A stretch of 64,000 nt of DNA from CAXBES01 sp963974915. Lineage in GTDB: Bacteria > Bacteroidota > Bacteroidia > Flavobacteriales > Flavobacteriaceae. Shown here in pieces: positions 8,050 to 16,845 of this stretch; the first letter of the stretch is position 1; every line of letters starts with the position of its first letter. Location: positions 149,227 through 213,226 of the forward strand of contig CAXBES010000005.1 of assembly GCA_963974915.1 (NCBI GenBank). The letters run 5' to 3'. The notes beneath the pieces are model-generated. The model was not told the DNA's origin. It ran no database searches and saw only the letters and a list, made by a program, of their open reading frames with translations. The position numbers and the translations under genes were made by a program.

Positions 8050-9885
8050 TTATTCGCCGTAAACATTATCTTCTGGGTTGATATCTGCCATACGCTGAGA
8101 CGCATCGATCATCATGTTTTTAACCTTTTTTCCGTTTGTAATTTCAAATTCATAGGTAGGATATGCCCAGGCCCAATCTGATAATACATTGCGTTGTAAG
8201 GTCGGGAAAGGATTCGCTTTCTCTCCCCTCATCATTTGTAAAGGAATATAGAATGATTCCTGTGTTCCGTCTTCGTATGTAACATAAAGGTCTATTGGCA
8301 TAGGCATCAAGCCAACTCTTTCCAAAGTTATTTTTGTTTTACCTTCTTCAGAAACAACACTTTGAATCTTATAATCAATAGTATTCGTGGTTTGAGTCCA
8401 ATCTGTTAAATACCAATCCAATTCAAATCCGGAAACTTTCTCTGCAACTCGTATAAAGTCATTAGGGGTAGGATGCTTAAATTTCCATTCAGAAAAATAC
8501 CGTTTTAAGGTTTCCTGAAGATTTTCTTTACCAATAACATATTCTAACTGAGAAAGAAATACAGCTCCTTTACTGTAGGCTGTAATTCCGTATGCACGAT
8601 TGCTGGCATAACGATCTGCATGGGTTGATTGTGGTTGTTCGTTTCCGCTTTTTGCAAGAAAGACATATCCGCGATAAGATCCCGCATGCGGATTAGGATT
8701 ATCTCCTTCTCCCATTACAACTTCCATAGCTTCATCCGAAATATAGCTGGTAAAGCCTTCGTCCATCCACTCGTGTTTAGACTCGTTCGTCGCTAACAAA
8801 AACTGAAACCAAGAATGCGCCATTTCGTGAGCAGTTACACCTACTAAACTTCCAAATTTGCGTTCTCCGGTAATTAACGTACACATTCCGTACTCCATTC
8901 CACCATCACCACCTTGAATTACAGAGTATTGTTTATATGGATATTCACCAATATTCTCGTTGAAAAACTCCATTAAAGCCGCTGTCTTAGGCTGTAGATT
9001 TTTCCAATTTTCGGCGATCTCAGGATTGTTTTTATAGAAAAAATGTAACTCTACACCATTAGGTCCGTTATATACATCATGTACATAATCCTTATCTGCA
9101 GCCCAGGTAAAATCATGAACGTTTGGTGCTATAAAATGCCAGGAGTATTTACCTTTTTTAGGCTTTATGGTCTTTTGCCCCGGTAAAGAGTAACCGTGTC
9201 CAATTTCTGCCGGATTTTGCAGGTATCCTGTTCCACCAATTGTATAATCTGCATCTATATTAATAGTCACATCAAAATCACCCCAAACACCGTGGAATTC
9301 TCTACCTATATAAGGATCTGCATGCCAGCCCTGAAAATCGTATTCGGCTAGTTTTGGGTACCACTGCGCCATAGAATACGCGACACCTTCAGTGTTGTCT
9401 CGTCCCGAACGACGAATTTGAACAGGTATTTGAGCATCCCATTTCATATTAAAAACGGTAGATTGTCCGGGTAAAATTGGCTTATTCAGTTTAACCTCTA
9501 ATACCGTTCCTGCTACTTCAATTTTAAGCGGAGTTCCATCCTGCGTTAAAGAGGTTGGTTTAATGTAACCAATTTCTCCGGGAGATAATTTTGAAATACG
9601 ATCTTTTACTCTACTATCCGGATCTGCAATAGTGCGAGAACGTACGTCCATTTCGCTCCCCGGTTGGAATGCATTGAAATATAAGTGATAAAAAACACGA
9701 TCTAAAGTATCTGGTGAATTGTTCGTGTACGTTAATTCTTGTGTACCCTTATACTGATGATTTTTCGCATCCATATCGATCGTCATTTTGTAATCGACCT
9801 TCTGTTGCCAATACGAGGTATTGTTTTGGGCAAAAGAAGAAAATGCAATCACTAAAGTGAGGATACTGCTTAAAAATAGTTTCAT
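8050..9885 (-). CDS. Secreted M1 family zinc metallopeptidase
   Basis: This exported aminopeptidase-like enzyme has 611 aa. The signal peptide covers residues 1-19 (ends SSFAQ). An N-terminal beta domain leads to the M1 catalytic domain, with the substrate-binding GGMEYG variant at 328-333. The zinc motif HExxH (His353, Glu354, His357) is followed 18 residues later by Glu376, exactly as the family requires. Expected role: removal of N-terminal residues from peptides in the periplasm or outside the cell. Its start codon overlaps the stop of the upstream S8 protease gene by one base, so the two secreted peptidases are translationally linked. Confidence 0.93.
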   Translation of the reverse strand: MKLFLSSILTLVIAFSSFAQNNTSYWQQKVDYKMTIDMDAKNHQYKGTQELTYTNNSPDTLDRVFYHLYFNAFQPGSEMDVRSRTIADPDSRVKDRISKLSPGEIGYIKPTSLTQDGTPLKIEVAGTVLEVKLNKPILPGQSTVFNMKWDAQIPVQIRRSGRDNTEGVAYSMAQWYPKLAEYDFQGWHADPYIGREFHGVWGDFDVTINIDADYTIGGTGYLQNPAEIGHGYSLPGQKTIKPKKGKYSWHFIAPNVHDFTWAADKDYVHDVYNGPNGVELHFFYKNNPEIAENWKNLQPKTAALMEFFNENIGEYPYKQYSVIQGGDGGMEYGMCTLITGERKFGSLVGVTAHEMAHSWFQFLLATNESKHEWMDEGFTSYISDEAMEVVMGEGDNPNPHAGSYRGYVFLAKSGNEQPQSTHADRYASNRAYGITAYSKGAVFLSQLEYVIGKENLQETLKRYFSEWKFKHPTPNDFIRVAEKVSGFELDWYLTDWTQTTNTIDYKIQSVVSEEGKTKITLERVGLMPMPIDLYVTYEDGTQESFYIPLQMMRGEKANPFPTLQRNVLSDWAWAYPTYEFEITNGKKVKNMMIDASQRMADINPEDNVYGE

Positions 9886-11552
9886 TATCTAGACATTTTA
9901 TCGGCCATAATGATGGCGTTGTACAAATTCACCATTTTTCCTGACTTAGAAATATTCGTGAAATTATCTTGGTTAGACGGATCACCGCCTAAAATTACAG
10001 GAGTTTTTGATGGAATACCGCTATTCATTAGGATCTGCTTTACTTCTGAAGCCTTCAAATCGGGGTATAAAGATCTTATAACTGCTGCCACACCTGCAAC
10101 AGCCGGAGCTGCCATTGAGGTCCCCTGTAAGTATTCGTAAGTATTCAATGGGGTAGTAGACCATATTTTAACACCGGGAGCAAAAGCGTCGACGCTAGAC
10201 TTTCCGAAGTTAGAAAAATTAGCCACCAGCTCACTTCCGTATTTAAAATTTGTTGCTCCAATTGTAATAAAGGTATCGCCCATTTCCGGACCTGTACCCT
10301 CCTGATCGTTAGGATATACCTGAGTTGTATCGAGATTAATACCTTCGTTTCCGGCAGCATTAACGATCAACACATCTTTTGAAGCGGCATATTTAATTGC
10401 ATCCCAAACCCATTCCGGGTGTGGAGAATAATATTTTCCGAAGCTGGTATTAATAACTTTAGCACCGTTATCTACCGCGTAACGAATTGCTAAGGCAATA
10501 TCTTTGTCGTATTCGTCACCGTCTGGTACTGCTCTACAAACCATTATTTCTACGTTACCTGCAACACCGTCCATTCCAATACCATTATTACGTTGTGCCG
10601 CAATAATTCCCGCTACGTGTGTTCCATGTTTAGCATCTTCTTTTTCAGGGTCCGGACCATCAACATCATTATTACCATAATTGGTATCTGTGATATCATC
10701 CGGGTCATCTCCTAATACACCTCTAAAGTCTTTTTCAAGATTAAAGTGTGTCTCTAGCCTGCCGCCAAAGTAGTCAACACCACTTGTAAGTTGGTCTATC
10801 ACCTCCGGTACAGTATCGGCATAACTCAACATTTGAGTAAGTCCGGCTATGTATTGTTTTTCTTGTTCTGTTGGATTTTCAATGCCGGCCAGATCTTGCT
10901 TCGAATAATCTTCTTTACCAAATTTTTTGGTCATTGCCGCGTGCGCGGGTTGAACCTGAGCAAGAATTTGTTCATATTGCGCTTTATTGGCCATAGATTC
11001 TTGCGCCTCTTTTTCGTATTCAGCTTTTGCTTTTTGGTAAAGTGCAAATTCTGCGCGGTCTGCAGCACTTATCGAATTTTCTGTTTTTCCTTCGTATTTA
11101 GGTCCGAGTTTTTTTATGTAGCGGGCATATTCCATGTTTTCCCCTACGATATCTCCTAAGAAATTCCATCCGTGAATATCATCTACATAACCATTGTTAT
11201 CGTCGTCTTTTCCGTTACCCGGGATTTCATCTTTATTGGTCCAAATAACATTTTTCAGATCTTCATGCTCAATGTCAACTCCGCTGTCAATAACACCTAC
11301 TATAACCTTCTCACCTTTTTTCTTTTTGATAAGTTCGGTGTAAGCACGTTCAACACTCATCCCCGGGATCGTATCAGAAATAAGATCGTAATTTGCCCAT
11401 TGTTTGGTTTGTACATCGCTTAGAGGTGCGGCTTTTAAGGGTAAAGTATCAATATTTTCAATTGGTGTAGACACAATTGGTGCCGATCCACCACAACTTG
11501 ATAAAATTGCGGCAGTTGCTGCTACAAAAAAGTAGGATTTAAAAGATTTCAT
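9885..11552 (-). CDS. S8 (subtilisin-like) serine peptidase lipoprotein
   Basis: This is a lipidated envelope protease of 555 aa. The lipobox ends at Cys20 (ILSSC), which is followed by a short linker. The catalytic triad is complete: Asp89 (GVIDSGVD), His309 (KHGTHVAG) and Ser479 (GTSMAAP), with Asn402 as oxyanion residue. About 165 residues are inserted between the Asp and His blocks (roughly 135-300); this insert is highly charged and helical (for example ALYQKAKAEYEKEAQESM), so the Asp-His distance is far larger than in classical subtilisins. It is the first gene of a two-gene unit with the M1 peptidase. No separate inhibitor propeptide is obvious. Confidence 0.92.
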   Translation of the reverse strand: MKSFKSYFFVAATAAILSSCGGSAPIVSTPIENIDTLPLKAAPLSDVQTKQWANYDLISDTIPGMSVERAYTELIKKKKGEKVIVGVIDSGVDIEHEDLKNVIWTNKDEIPGNGKDDDNNGYVDDIHGWNFLGDIVGENMEYARYIKKLGPKYEGKTENSISAADRAEFALYQKAKAEYEKEAQESMANKAQYEQILAQVQPAHAAMTKKFGKEDYSKQDLAGIENPTEQEKQYIAGLTQMLSYADTVPEVIDQLTSGVDYFGGRLETHFNLEKDFRGVLGDDPDDITDTNYGNNDVDGPDPEKEDAKHGTHVAGIIAAQRNNGIGMDGVAGNVEIMVCRAVPDGDEYDKDIALAIRYAVDNGAKVINTSFGKYYSPHPEWVWDAIKYAASKDVLIVNAAGNEGINLDTTQVYPNDQEGTGPEMGDTFITIGATNFKYGSELVANFSNFGKSSVDAFAPGVKIWSTTPLNTYEYLQGTSMAAPAVAGVAAVIRSLYPDLKASEVKQILMNSGIPSKTPVILGGDPSNQDNFTNISKSGKMVNLYNAIIMADKMSR

Positions 11553-11561
11553 AAGTTAAGA

Positions 11562-12461
11562 TTAATTAAAAAGTTCATTGAAGGAGAAGGTTTCATTGAT
11601 CCGAACTCCCTTCTCGGTATGTTTAACTGTTATTATTTGATTGTGTGCGTCGTGTTCCAGGAACAAATAAAAATTATTGCTCGCGGCGACGTCTAAGAAT
11701 TTTTCTTTTTCGGGCATGGTCAGCAAAGGTCTTGTGTCGTAACCCATAACGAAAGGTAAGGGTAAATGGCCGGCGGTGGGAAGCAGGTCGGCCATAAACA
11801 CAATAGTTTTGTCTTTATATTTAATATGCGGAATCATTTGCTTTTCGGTATGACCGTCTGCAAAGAAGATACCAAAATCCATTTCGTTCGCTTCAGAAAA
11901 ATCGATCTTAGTATTTTCTCCTTCCGAAGTAAGAGAACGAGTAGCATCGCCAACGAATTTTAACTGACCACTTTCTTCCATAGGAAGAATATTCTCTTTT
12001 AAAAAGGATGCCTGCTCTCTTTTATTAGGGCTTATAGCCCATTGCCAATGACGTGCATTACTCCAAAAAGTTGCATTTTTAAATGCGGGTTCATAACCGG
12101 TACGGTCTTTATTCCAACGAATACTTCCGCCACAATGGTCAAAATGCAAATGCGTCATAAACACATCTGTAATATCATCACGGTGAAAACCGTGTTTTTT
12201 AAGGGAACTATCGATATTAAAATCTCCCCATTTATAGTAATAACCAAAGAACTTGTCACTTTGCTTATCACCCATTCCGGTATCAATAAGTGTAAGTCGA
12301 TCCCCGTTTTCAATTAGCAGACAGCGAGCTGCTATATCTATCATATTATTGTTATCGGCAGGATTTGTTCTAGACCAAAGGGATTTTGGCACCACACCAA
12401 ACATAGCACCCCCGTCTAACTTAAAATTACCTGCTTCAATTGGATATAACTTCATACTCAT
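11562..12461 (-). CDS. MBL-fold metallo-hydrolase
   Basis: This cytoplasmic metallo-beta-lactamase-fold hydrolase has the di-zinc motif THLHFDHCGG, plus the later HTEKQMIPH and ADLLPTAGHL segments that supply further metal ligands. It resembles N-acyl homoserine lactonase/quinoprotein-relay-type MBL proteins, but the substrate cannot be predicted. The open frame reaches back to a TTG at 12476; the ATG codons at 12461 and 12455 lie before the first conserved strand (KLYPIEAGNF) and I prefer 12461. It lies only 9 bases upstream of the S8 gene on the same strand and may head that transcript. Confidence 0.88.
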   Translation of the reverse strand: MSMKLYPIEAGNFKLDGGAMFGVVPKSLWSRTNPADNNNMIDIAARCLLIENGDRLTLIDTGMGDKQSDKFFGYYYKWGDFNIDSSLKKHGFHRDDITDVFMTHLHFDHCGGSIRWNKDRTGYEPAFKNATFWSNARHWQWAISPNKREQASFLKENILPMEESGQLKFVGDATRSLTSEGENTKIDFSEANEMDFGIFFADGHTEKQMIPHIKYKDKTIVFMADLLPTAGHLPLPFVMGYDTRPLLTMPEKEKFLDVAASNNFYLFLEHDAHNQIITVKHTEKGVRINETFSFNELFN

Positions 12462-12609
12462 TTTACGTGTGCGCAAATTACTAAAACTGTTACATTATGT
12501 TAAAGCAGTAGTAGATTAATTATGGTATTTTTAACAATCTCTGTGGTGAATAAGATTAAAAGTCGATTTAATTGATTCATTTATTATTATTTTTAGCCAA
12601 AATTTAACT

Positions 12610-14478
12610 ATGCTCGAATTAGCAGGAATTATCATCTTAGGAATATTAGCCCAATGGGTTGCATGGAAATTTAAGATCCCTGCTATTCTGCCATTAATTT
12701 TGATCGGACTCTTTGTAGGGCCAATTTCTACTTTTATTTCTGAAGACGGATCACAATGGATTCAACCAATTTACAATGGCGAAAAGGGTTTTTTCCCGGA
12801 CGAAAGTTTGTTCTATTTTGTTTCACTCGCCATTGGAATTATACTTTTTGAAGGTGGATTAACGCTCCGAAGAGGAGAAATATCAAAGGTTGGTCCGGTA
12901 ATAGTTAAACTTATTAGTCTCGGTTCTGCAATCACATTTATTGGAGCCGGAGTAGCTGCACATTATATTTTCGGACTAAGTTGGAAGATTTCTTTTCTTT
13001 TCGCCGGACTTATTATTGTAACCGGGCCCACAGTAATTACCCCTATTCTGAGGAATATTCCGCTAAAAAAAGACGTTTCGGCTGTTCTAAAATGGGAAGG
13101 AATATTGATCGACCCGATAGGAGCCTTGGTCGCAGTTCTTGTATTCGAATTTATTTCCATTGAAGATCAGAATGCCGGATATACCAAGGAAGCACTTTTA
13201 GAGTTTGGTAAGATCGTTCTTATAGGTTTTTCCTTCGGAATCTCCGGAGGATACGCTTTGTACATGGCAATAAAGAAAAAGTTCATACCCCACTATTTAC
13301 TGAATGTAGTATCACTTTCCGTAGTACTGTTAATTTTTGTAGAGAGCGATATATTTGCCCATGAGTCTGGTCTATTATCTGTAGTGGTAATGGGAATGTT
13401 CTTAGGAAATAGTGATCTTCCCAACCTTAAAGAATTACTTTATTTTAAAGAGTCACTTAGCGTTTTACTTATCTCCATCCTCTTTATACTTCTATCGGCC
13501 AATATTAGCTTAGACGACCTTTTATTGGTTTATAATTGGCAAACGGCGATATTATTGGCTGTGATCATATTTTTATTGAGGCCGCTGGGAGTTTTCCTCA
13601 GCACCATTAGCTCCTCTCTTAAAACCAACGAAAAACTTTTTATTAGCTGGGTGGGGCCTCGTGGTATTGTAGCCGCCGGTATTGCTTCTTTATTTGGAAC
13701 GAAGCTAGTCTTGTTAGGTGAACCGGGAGCCGAATATATTACTCCTTTGGTTTTCGCTGTAGTTCTGGTTACCGTTTTGTTGAATGCTACCACGGCTCGC
13801 TTTTTTGCAAAAGTGGTGGGAGTTTTCTTAAGTACCTCAGAAGGTATGATGATCGTAGGTGCTTCAAAAGTGTCCAGACTTATCGCCACATATTTACAAA
13901 AAAACAACCGACATGTGGTTTTGGTAGACTCTAACCGATTAAATATTGATAAGGCAAAAGAACTGGGTTTAGATGCGATAAATGCGAATATTTATTCTGA
14001 CGATCTTACCGATAATATTGAATTTAGTGATGTAGGTTACTTGATCGCTTTAACAGGTAATGATGAAATTAACAGACATGCAATTTCTCGCTTCGGAAGA
14101 GTTTTTGGTGAAAACGGAACGTACCGACTCATGAATACCGCCGAAATTAGTAACCCCAATAAGCCTACAGATACCACCGAACTATTTTCAACTACTCATG
14201 ACTTTATTAAATTTACTGAAGTCGCAAGAAAGTATCCTTCTATTCAGGAGATCAGTGTGGATTCAAAGAATCAGTTTCTTCGTATTTTAAGTATGATCGA
14301 AGAAAATGAAAATGCCATTGCCTTGTTTCTAAAATCGGCTGGTGGAAATATAGATCTTATTCATGCACCTTCCGAAATGTTGGTTGAAGAAGGCAGTCAG
14401 GTTGCGTATTTAGGAAAACCAATGGATTTTGAAGATGTGGTGAATGCGACAAGAGATGAAAACGAAGACTCTGCTTAA
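12610..14478 (+). CDS. Cation:proton antiporter with C-terminal TrkA-N (RCK) domain
   Basis: This inner-membrane monovalent cation/proton antiporter of the CPA family has 622 aa. The first 400 residues carry about twelve hydrophobic segments; GWEG-type discontinuous helices are represented by KWEGILIDPIGALVAVLVF, and GPRGIVAAG is a typical NhaP/CPA1 segment. From about 412 a Rossmann TrkA-N domain follows (MIVGASKVSRLIATYL, then VLVDSN), which would sense NAD(H) or another nucleotide and gate transport. No separate Trk/Kef subunit lies nearby. Divergent from the MBL-fold gene with a 148-base gap. Confidence 0.88.
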   Translation: MLELAGIIILGILAQWVAWKFKIPAILPLILIGLFVGPISTFISEDGSQWIQPIYNGEKGFFPDESLFYFVSLAIGIILFEGGLTLRRGEISKVGPVIVKLISLGSAITFIGAGVAAHYIFGLSWKISFLFAGLIIVTGPTVITPILRNIPLKKDVSAVLKWEGILIDPIGALVAVLVFEFISIEDQNAGYTKEALLEFGKIVLIGFSFGISGGYALYMAIKKKFIPHYLLNVVSLSVVLLIFVESDIFAHESGLLSVVVMGMFLGNSDLPNLKELLYFKESLSVLLISILFILLSANISLDDLLLVYNWQTAILLAVIIFLLRPLGVFLSTISSSLKTNEKLFISWVGPRGIVAAGIASLFGTKLVLLGEPGAEYITPLVFAVVLVTVLLNATTARFFAKVVGVFLSTSEGMMIVGASKVSRLIATYLQKNNRHVVLVDSNRLNIDKAKELGLDAINANIYSDDLTDNIEFSDVGYLIALTGNDEINRHAISRFGRVFGENGTYRLMNTAEISNPNKPTDTTELFSTTHDFIKFTEVARKYPSIQEISVDSKNQFLRILSMIEENENAIALFLKSAGGNIDLIHAPSEMLVEEGSQVAYLGKPMDFEDVVNATRDENEDSA

Positions 14479-14523
14479 AAATAAATAATTGTTATTACCG
14501 TTAGCTTCAAAGAATAGTTATAC

Positions 14524-14754
14524 ATGAAATTTTTTCTGAAACCACTTTTTATTTTATTAGCATTCTATGCCTTTGTATCATGTAAAAAAGATGATGGTGG
14601 AGGTTGTGTTAATTGTACTTCCGATCAAACAATGACCTTTGAGGTTTGTGAAAATAGCGATGGTAATGCCACTGTTAATGGTGAAAACACTAACACCTCA
14701 TTCGAAGTTTATATAGATGACCTACAGGCTGCAGGTGCCAATTGCGGGGGATAA
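14524..14754 (+). CDS. Small Cys-containing lipoprotein
   Basis: This 76-residue protein has a clear lipoprotein signal: basic start, hydrophobic core and lipobox AFVSC (Cys20). The mature part is short, acidic and Gly/Asn-rich, with cysteines at GGGCVNC, FEVCENS and ANCGG, so disulfides or metal binding in the periplasm are possible. I recognise no family. It starts 45 bases after the antiporter gene and ends before a bidirectional terminator. Confidence 0.7.
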   Translation: MKFFLKPLFILLAFYAFVSCKKDDGGGCVNCTSDQTMTFEVCENSDGNATVNGENTNTSFEVYIDDLQAAGANCGG

Positions 14755-14797
14755 TTAAACAATCTGGTATTGTGATTATAGTTCCGACTATCTTTCT

Positions 14798-14826
14798 AAA
14801 AGGCCTCCTAAGCGAGCCCTTTTTTT
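14798..14826. terminator. Bidirectional terminator between the small lipoprotein gene and lepA
   Basis: AAAAGG (14798-14803) pairs with CCTTTT (14818-14823), and inside it CTC (14805-14807) pairs with GAG (14814-14816). T runs follow on the plus strand and A runs precede, so it can serve both convergent genes. It runs into the lepA stop codon at 14825. Confidence 0.7.
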
Positions 14827-16621
14827 AATCATTAAGTTTAAGTACCGCCATAAATGCTTCTTGCGGAATTTCAACATTCCCAACCTGGCGCATACGTTTC
14901 TTTCCTTTTTTCTGCTTTTCCAATAATTTTCGTTTTCTGGAAATATCACCCCCATAACATTTAGCGGTAACATCTTTCCGAAGTGCTTTTACAGTTTCTC
15001 GCGAAATTATTTTTGCGCCAATAGCCGCCTGAATTGGAATATCAAATTGCTGTCTCGGTATTAATTGCCGTAGTTTTTCACACATTTTCTTACCAATATC
15101 GTAGGCGTTATCCTTGTGTAACAAAGCCGAAAGTGCATCAACAACATTACCATTTAATAGCACATCCACCTTTACCAAATGCGAAGTACGCATTCCAATA
15201 GGGGAGTAATCGAAAGAAGCGTAACCTCTGGATACCGTTTTTAACCTATCGTAAAAATCGAAAACAATTTCGGCCAGTGGCATATCGAACGAAAGCTCAA
15301 CACGCTCAGTTGTTAAATATGTCTGATTGGTAATTTCACCTCGCTTTTCAATACAAAGTGACATTACGTTACCAACATAATCAGATTTTGTAATGATCGT
15401 AGCTTTAATATAGGGTTCTTCAACGCGGTTTAATGACGAGGGTTCCGGAAGATCTGAAGGATTGTTTACCAGTATAACTTCGTCCGGATTCTTATGAGTG
15501 TAGGCATGATAAGATACGTTAGGTACCGTAGTAATCACGGTCATATCGAACTCACGCTCCAAGCGTTCCTGGATGATTTCAAGGTGTAACATTCCTAAAA
15601 ACCCACATCTAAATCCGAAGCCTAAAGCGGCAGAACTTTCCGGTTGAAATACTAAAGAAGCATCGTTTAGCTGTAATTTTTCCATCGAGTTACGAAGTTC
15701 TTCGTAATCTTCGGTATCTACCGGATAAATCCCCGCAAATACCATAGGCTTTACATCTTCAAAACCTTCGATCATGTTTGTGGTAGGATTTTTCGAATCG
15801 GTGATCGTATCCCCTACCTTTACTTCTTTGGCTTCTTTAATACCTGTAATGAGATAACCCACATCACCGGTTTTAATAACATTCTTTGGCGCTTGCTTCA
15901 ATTTTAAAGTTCCTACTTCGTCTGCGTAATAGGACTTTCCGGTTGCCATAAATTTTATGTGCTGTCCTTTGGTTATTTCACCGTTCAAAACACGGAAATA
16001 TGTTTCTACACCTCGAAATGGATTGTAAACTGAATCGAATATTAGTGCTTGTAATGGTTCATTTGGCTCCCCTTTTGGCGCAGGAACCCGCTCAATGATC
16101 GCTTTTAGAATTTCATCGATGCCAATCCCGGTTTTAGCACTTGCAGGAATAACTTCTTCCGGATCACACCCCAAAAGATCAACTATATCATCTGTTACCT
16201 CCTCAACGTTAGCCGATGGAAGATCAACTTTGTTTAATACCGGAATGATCTCAAGATCGTTCTCCAAGGCTAGATAAAGGTTGGATATTGTTTGCGCCTG
16301 AATGCTTTGAGCAGCATCTACAATTAAAAGCGCTCCTTCACAAGCCGCAATGGAACGTGATACTTCGTAAGAAAAATCGACGTGTCCGGGAGTGTCAATT
16401 AAATTTAAAATATAATTTTCGCCTTCGTATTCATAATCCATTTGTATGGCGTGACTCTTAATAGTAATACCGCGTTCTCGTTCGAGGTCCATATTGTCGA
16501 GCAATTGATCCTGTTTTTCCCGAGAAGTTACAGTACCAGTTGCATCCAAAAGCCTATCGGCCAACGTACTTTTTCCGTGGTCTATGTGAGCGATGATGCA
16601 AAAATTTCTAATGTTCTTCAT
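14825..16621 (-). CDS. lepA: Translation elongation factor 4 (LepA)
   Basis: LepA is a ribosome-associated GTPase, able to back-translocate ribosomes and implicated in ribosome biogenesis. The 598 aa match the normal length. GTPase motifs: G1 AHIDHGKST (residues 11-19), G3 DTPGHVDF, G4 NKVDLP. Domain II, the EF-G-like domains and the LepA-specific C-terminal domain (ending KKGKKRMRQVGNVEIP...) are all present and unbroken. The ATG at 16621 directly precedes the conserved KNIRNFCIIAHIDHGKS. It is transcribed alone and converges on the small lipoprotein gene. Confidence 0.97.
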   Translation of the reverse strand: MKNIRNFCIIAHIDHGKSTLADRLLDATGTVTSREKQDQLLDNMDLERERGITIKSHAIQMDYEYEGENYILNLIDTPGHVDFSYEVSRSIAACEGALLIVDAAQSIQAQTISNLYLALENDLEIIPVLNKVDLPSANVEEVTDDIVDLLGCDPEEVIPASAKTGIGIDEILKAIIERVPAPKGEPNEPLQALIFDSVYNPFRGVETYFRVLNGEITKGQHIKFMATGKSYYADEVGTLKLKQAPKNVIKTGDVGYLITGIKEAKEVKVGDTITDSKNPTTNMIEGFEDVKPMVFAGIYPVDTEDYEELRNSMEKLQLNDASLVFQPESSAALGFGFRCGFLGMLHLEIIQERLEREFDMTVITTVPNVSYHAYTHKNPDEVILVNNPSDLPEPSSLNRVEEPYIKATIITKSDYVGNVMSLCIEKRGEITNQTYLTTERVELSFDMPLAEIVFDFYDRLKTVSRGYASFDYSPIGMRTSHLVKVDVLLNGNVVDALSALLHKDNAYDIGKKMCEKLRQLIPRQQFDIPIQAAIGAKIISRETVKALRKDVTAKCYGGDISRKRKLLEKQKKGKKRMRQVGNVEIPQEAFMAVLKLND

Positions 16622-16845
16622 AAAATCTATACCTCAGTACCTTTAATGTGCAAATATAGATTAAATAAGTACATTAAAATACTGCTATTTTCCAGTAATT
16701 GGTTTACTAATATGAATTAAAGTTTTTATACTAATTAAGAAAGGCATAACTTTATAGATTGTTTTGGAAGTATGAAAATTCTGTCGGAAGTATATTTTCA
16801 AAACAAAACAACCTAGCAAACCTAATAAACCCATTTTTTGTGGAT

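Noticed and set aside
10791..11159. 122-aa Phe-rich frame opposite the S8 protease
   Set aside because: Antisense of the charged insert, giving a Phe/Cys-rich artefact.
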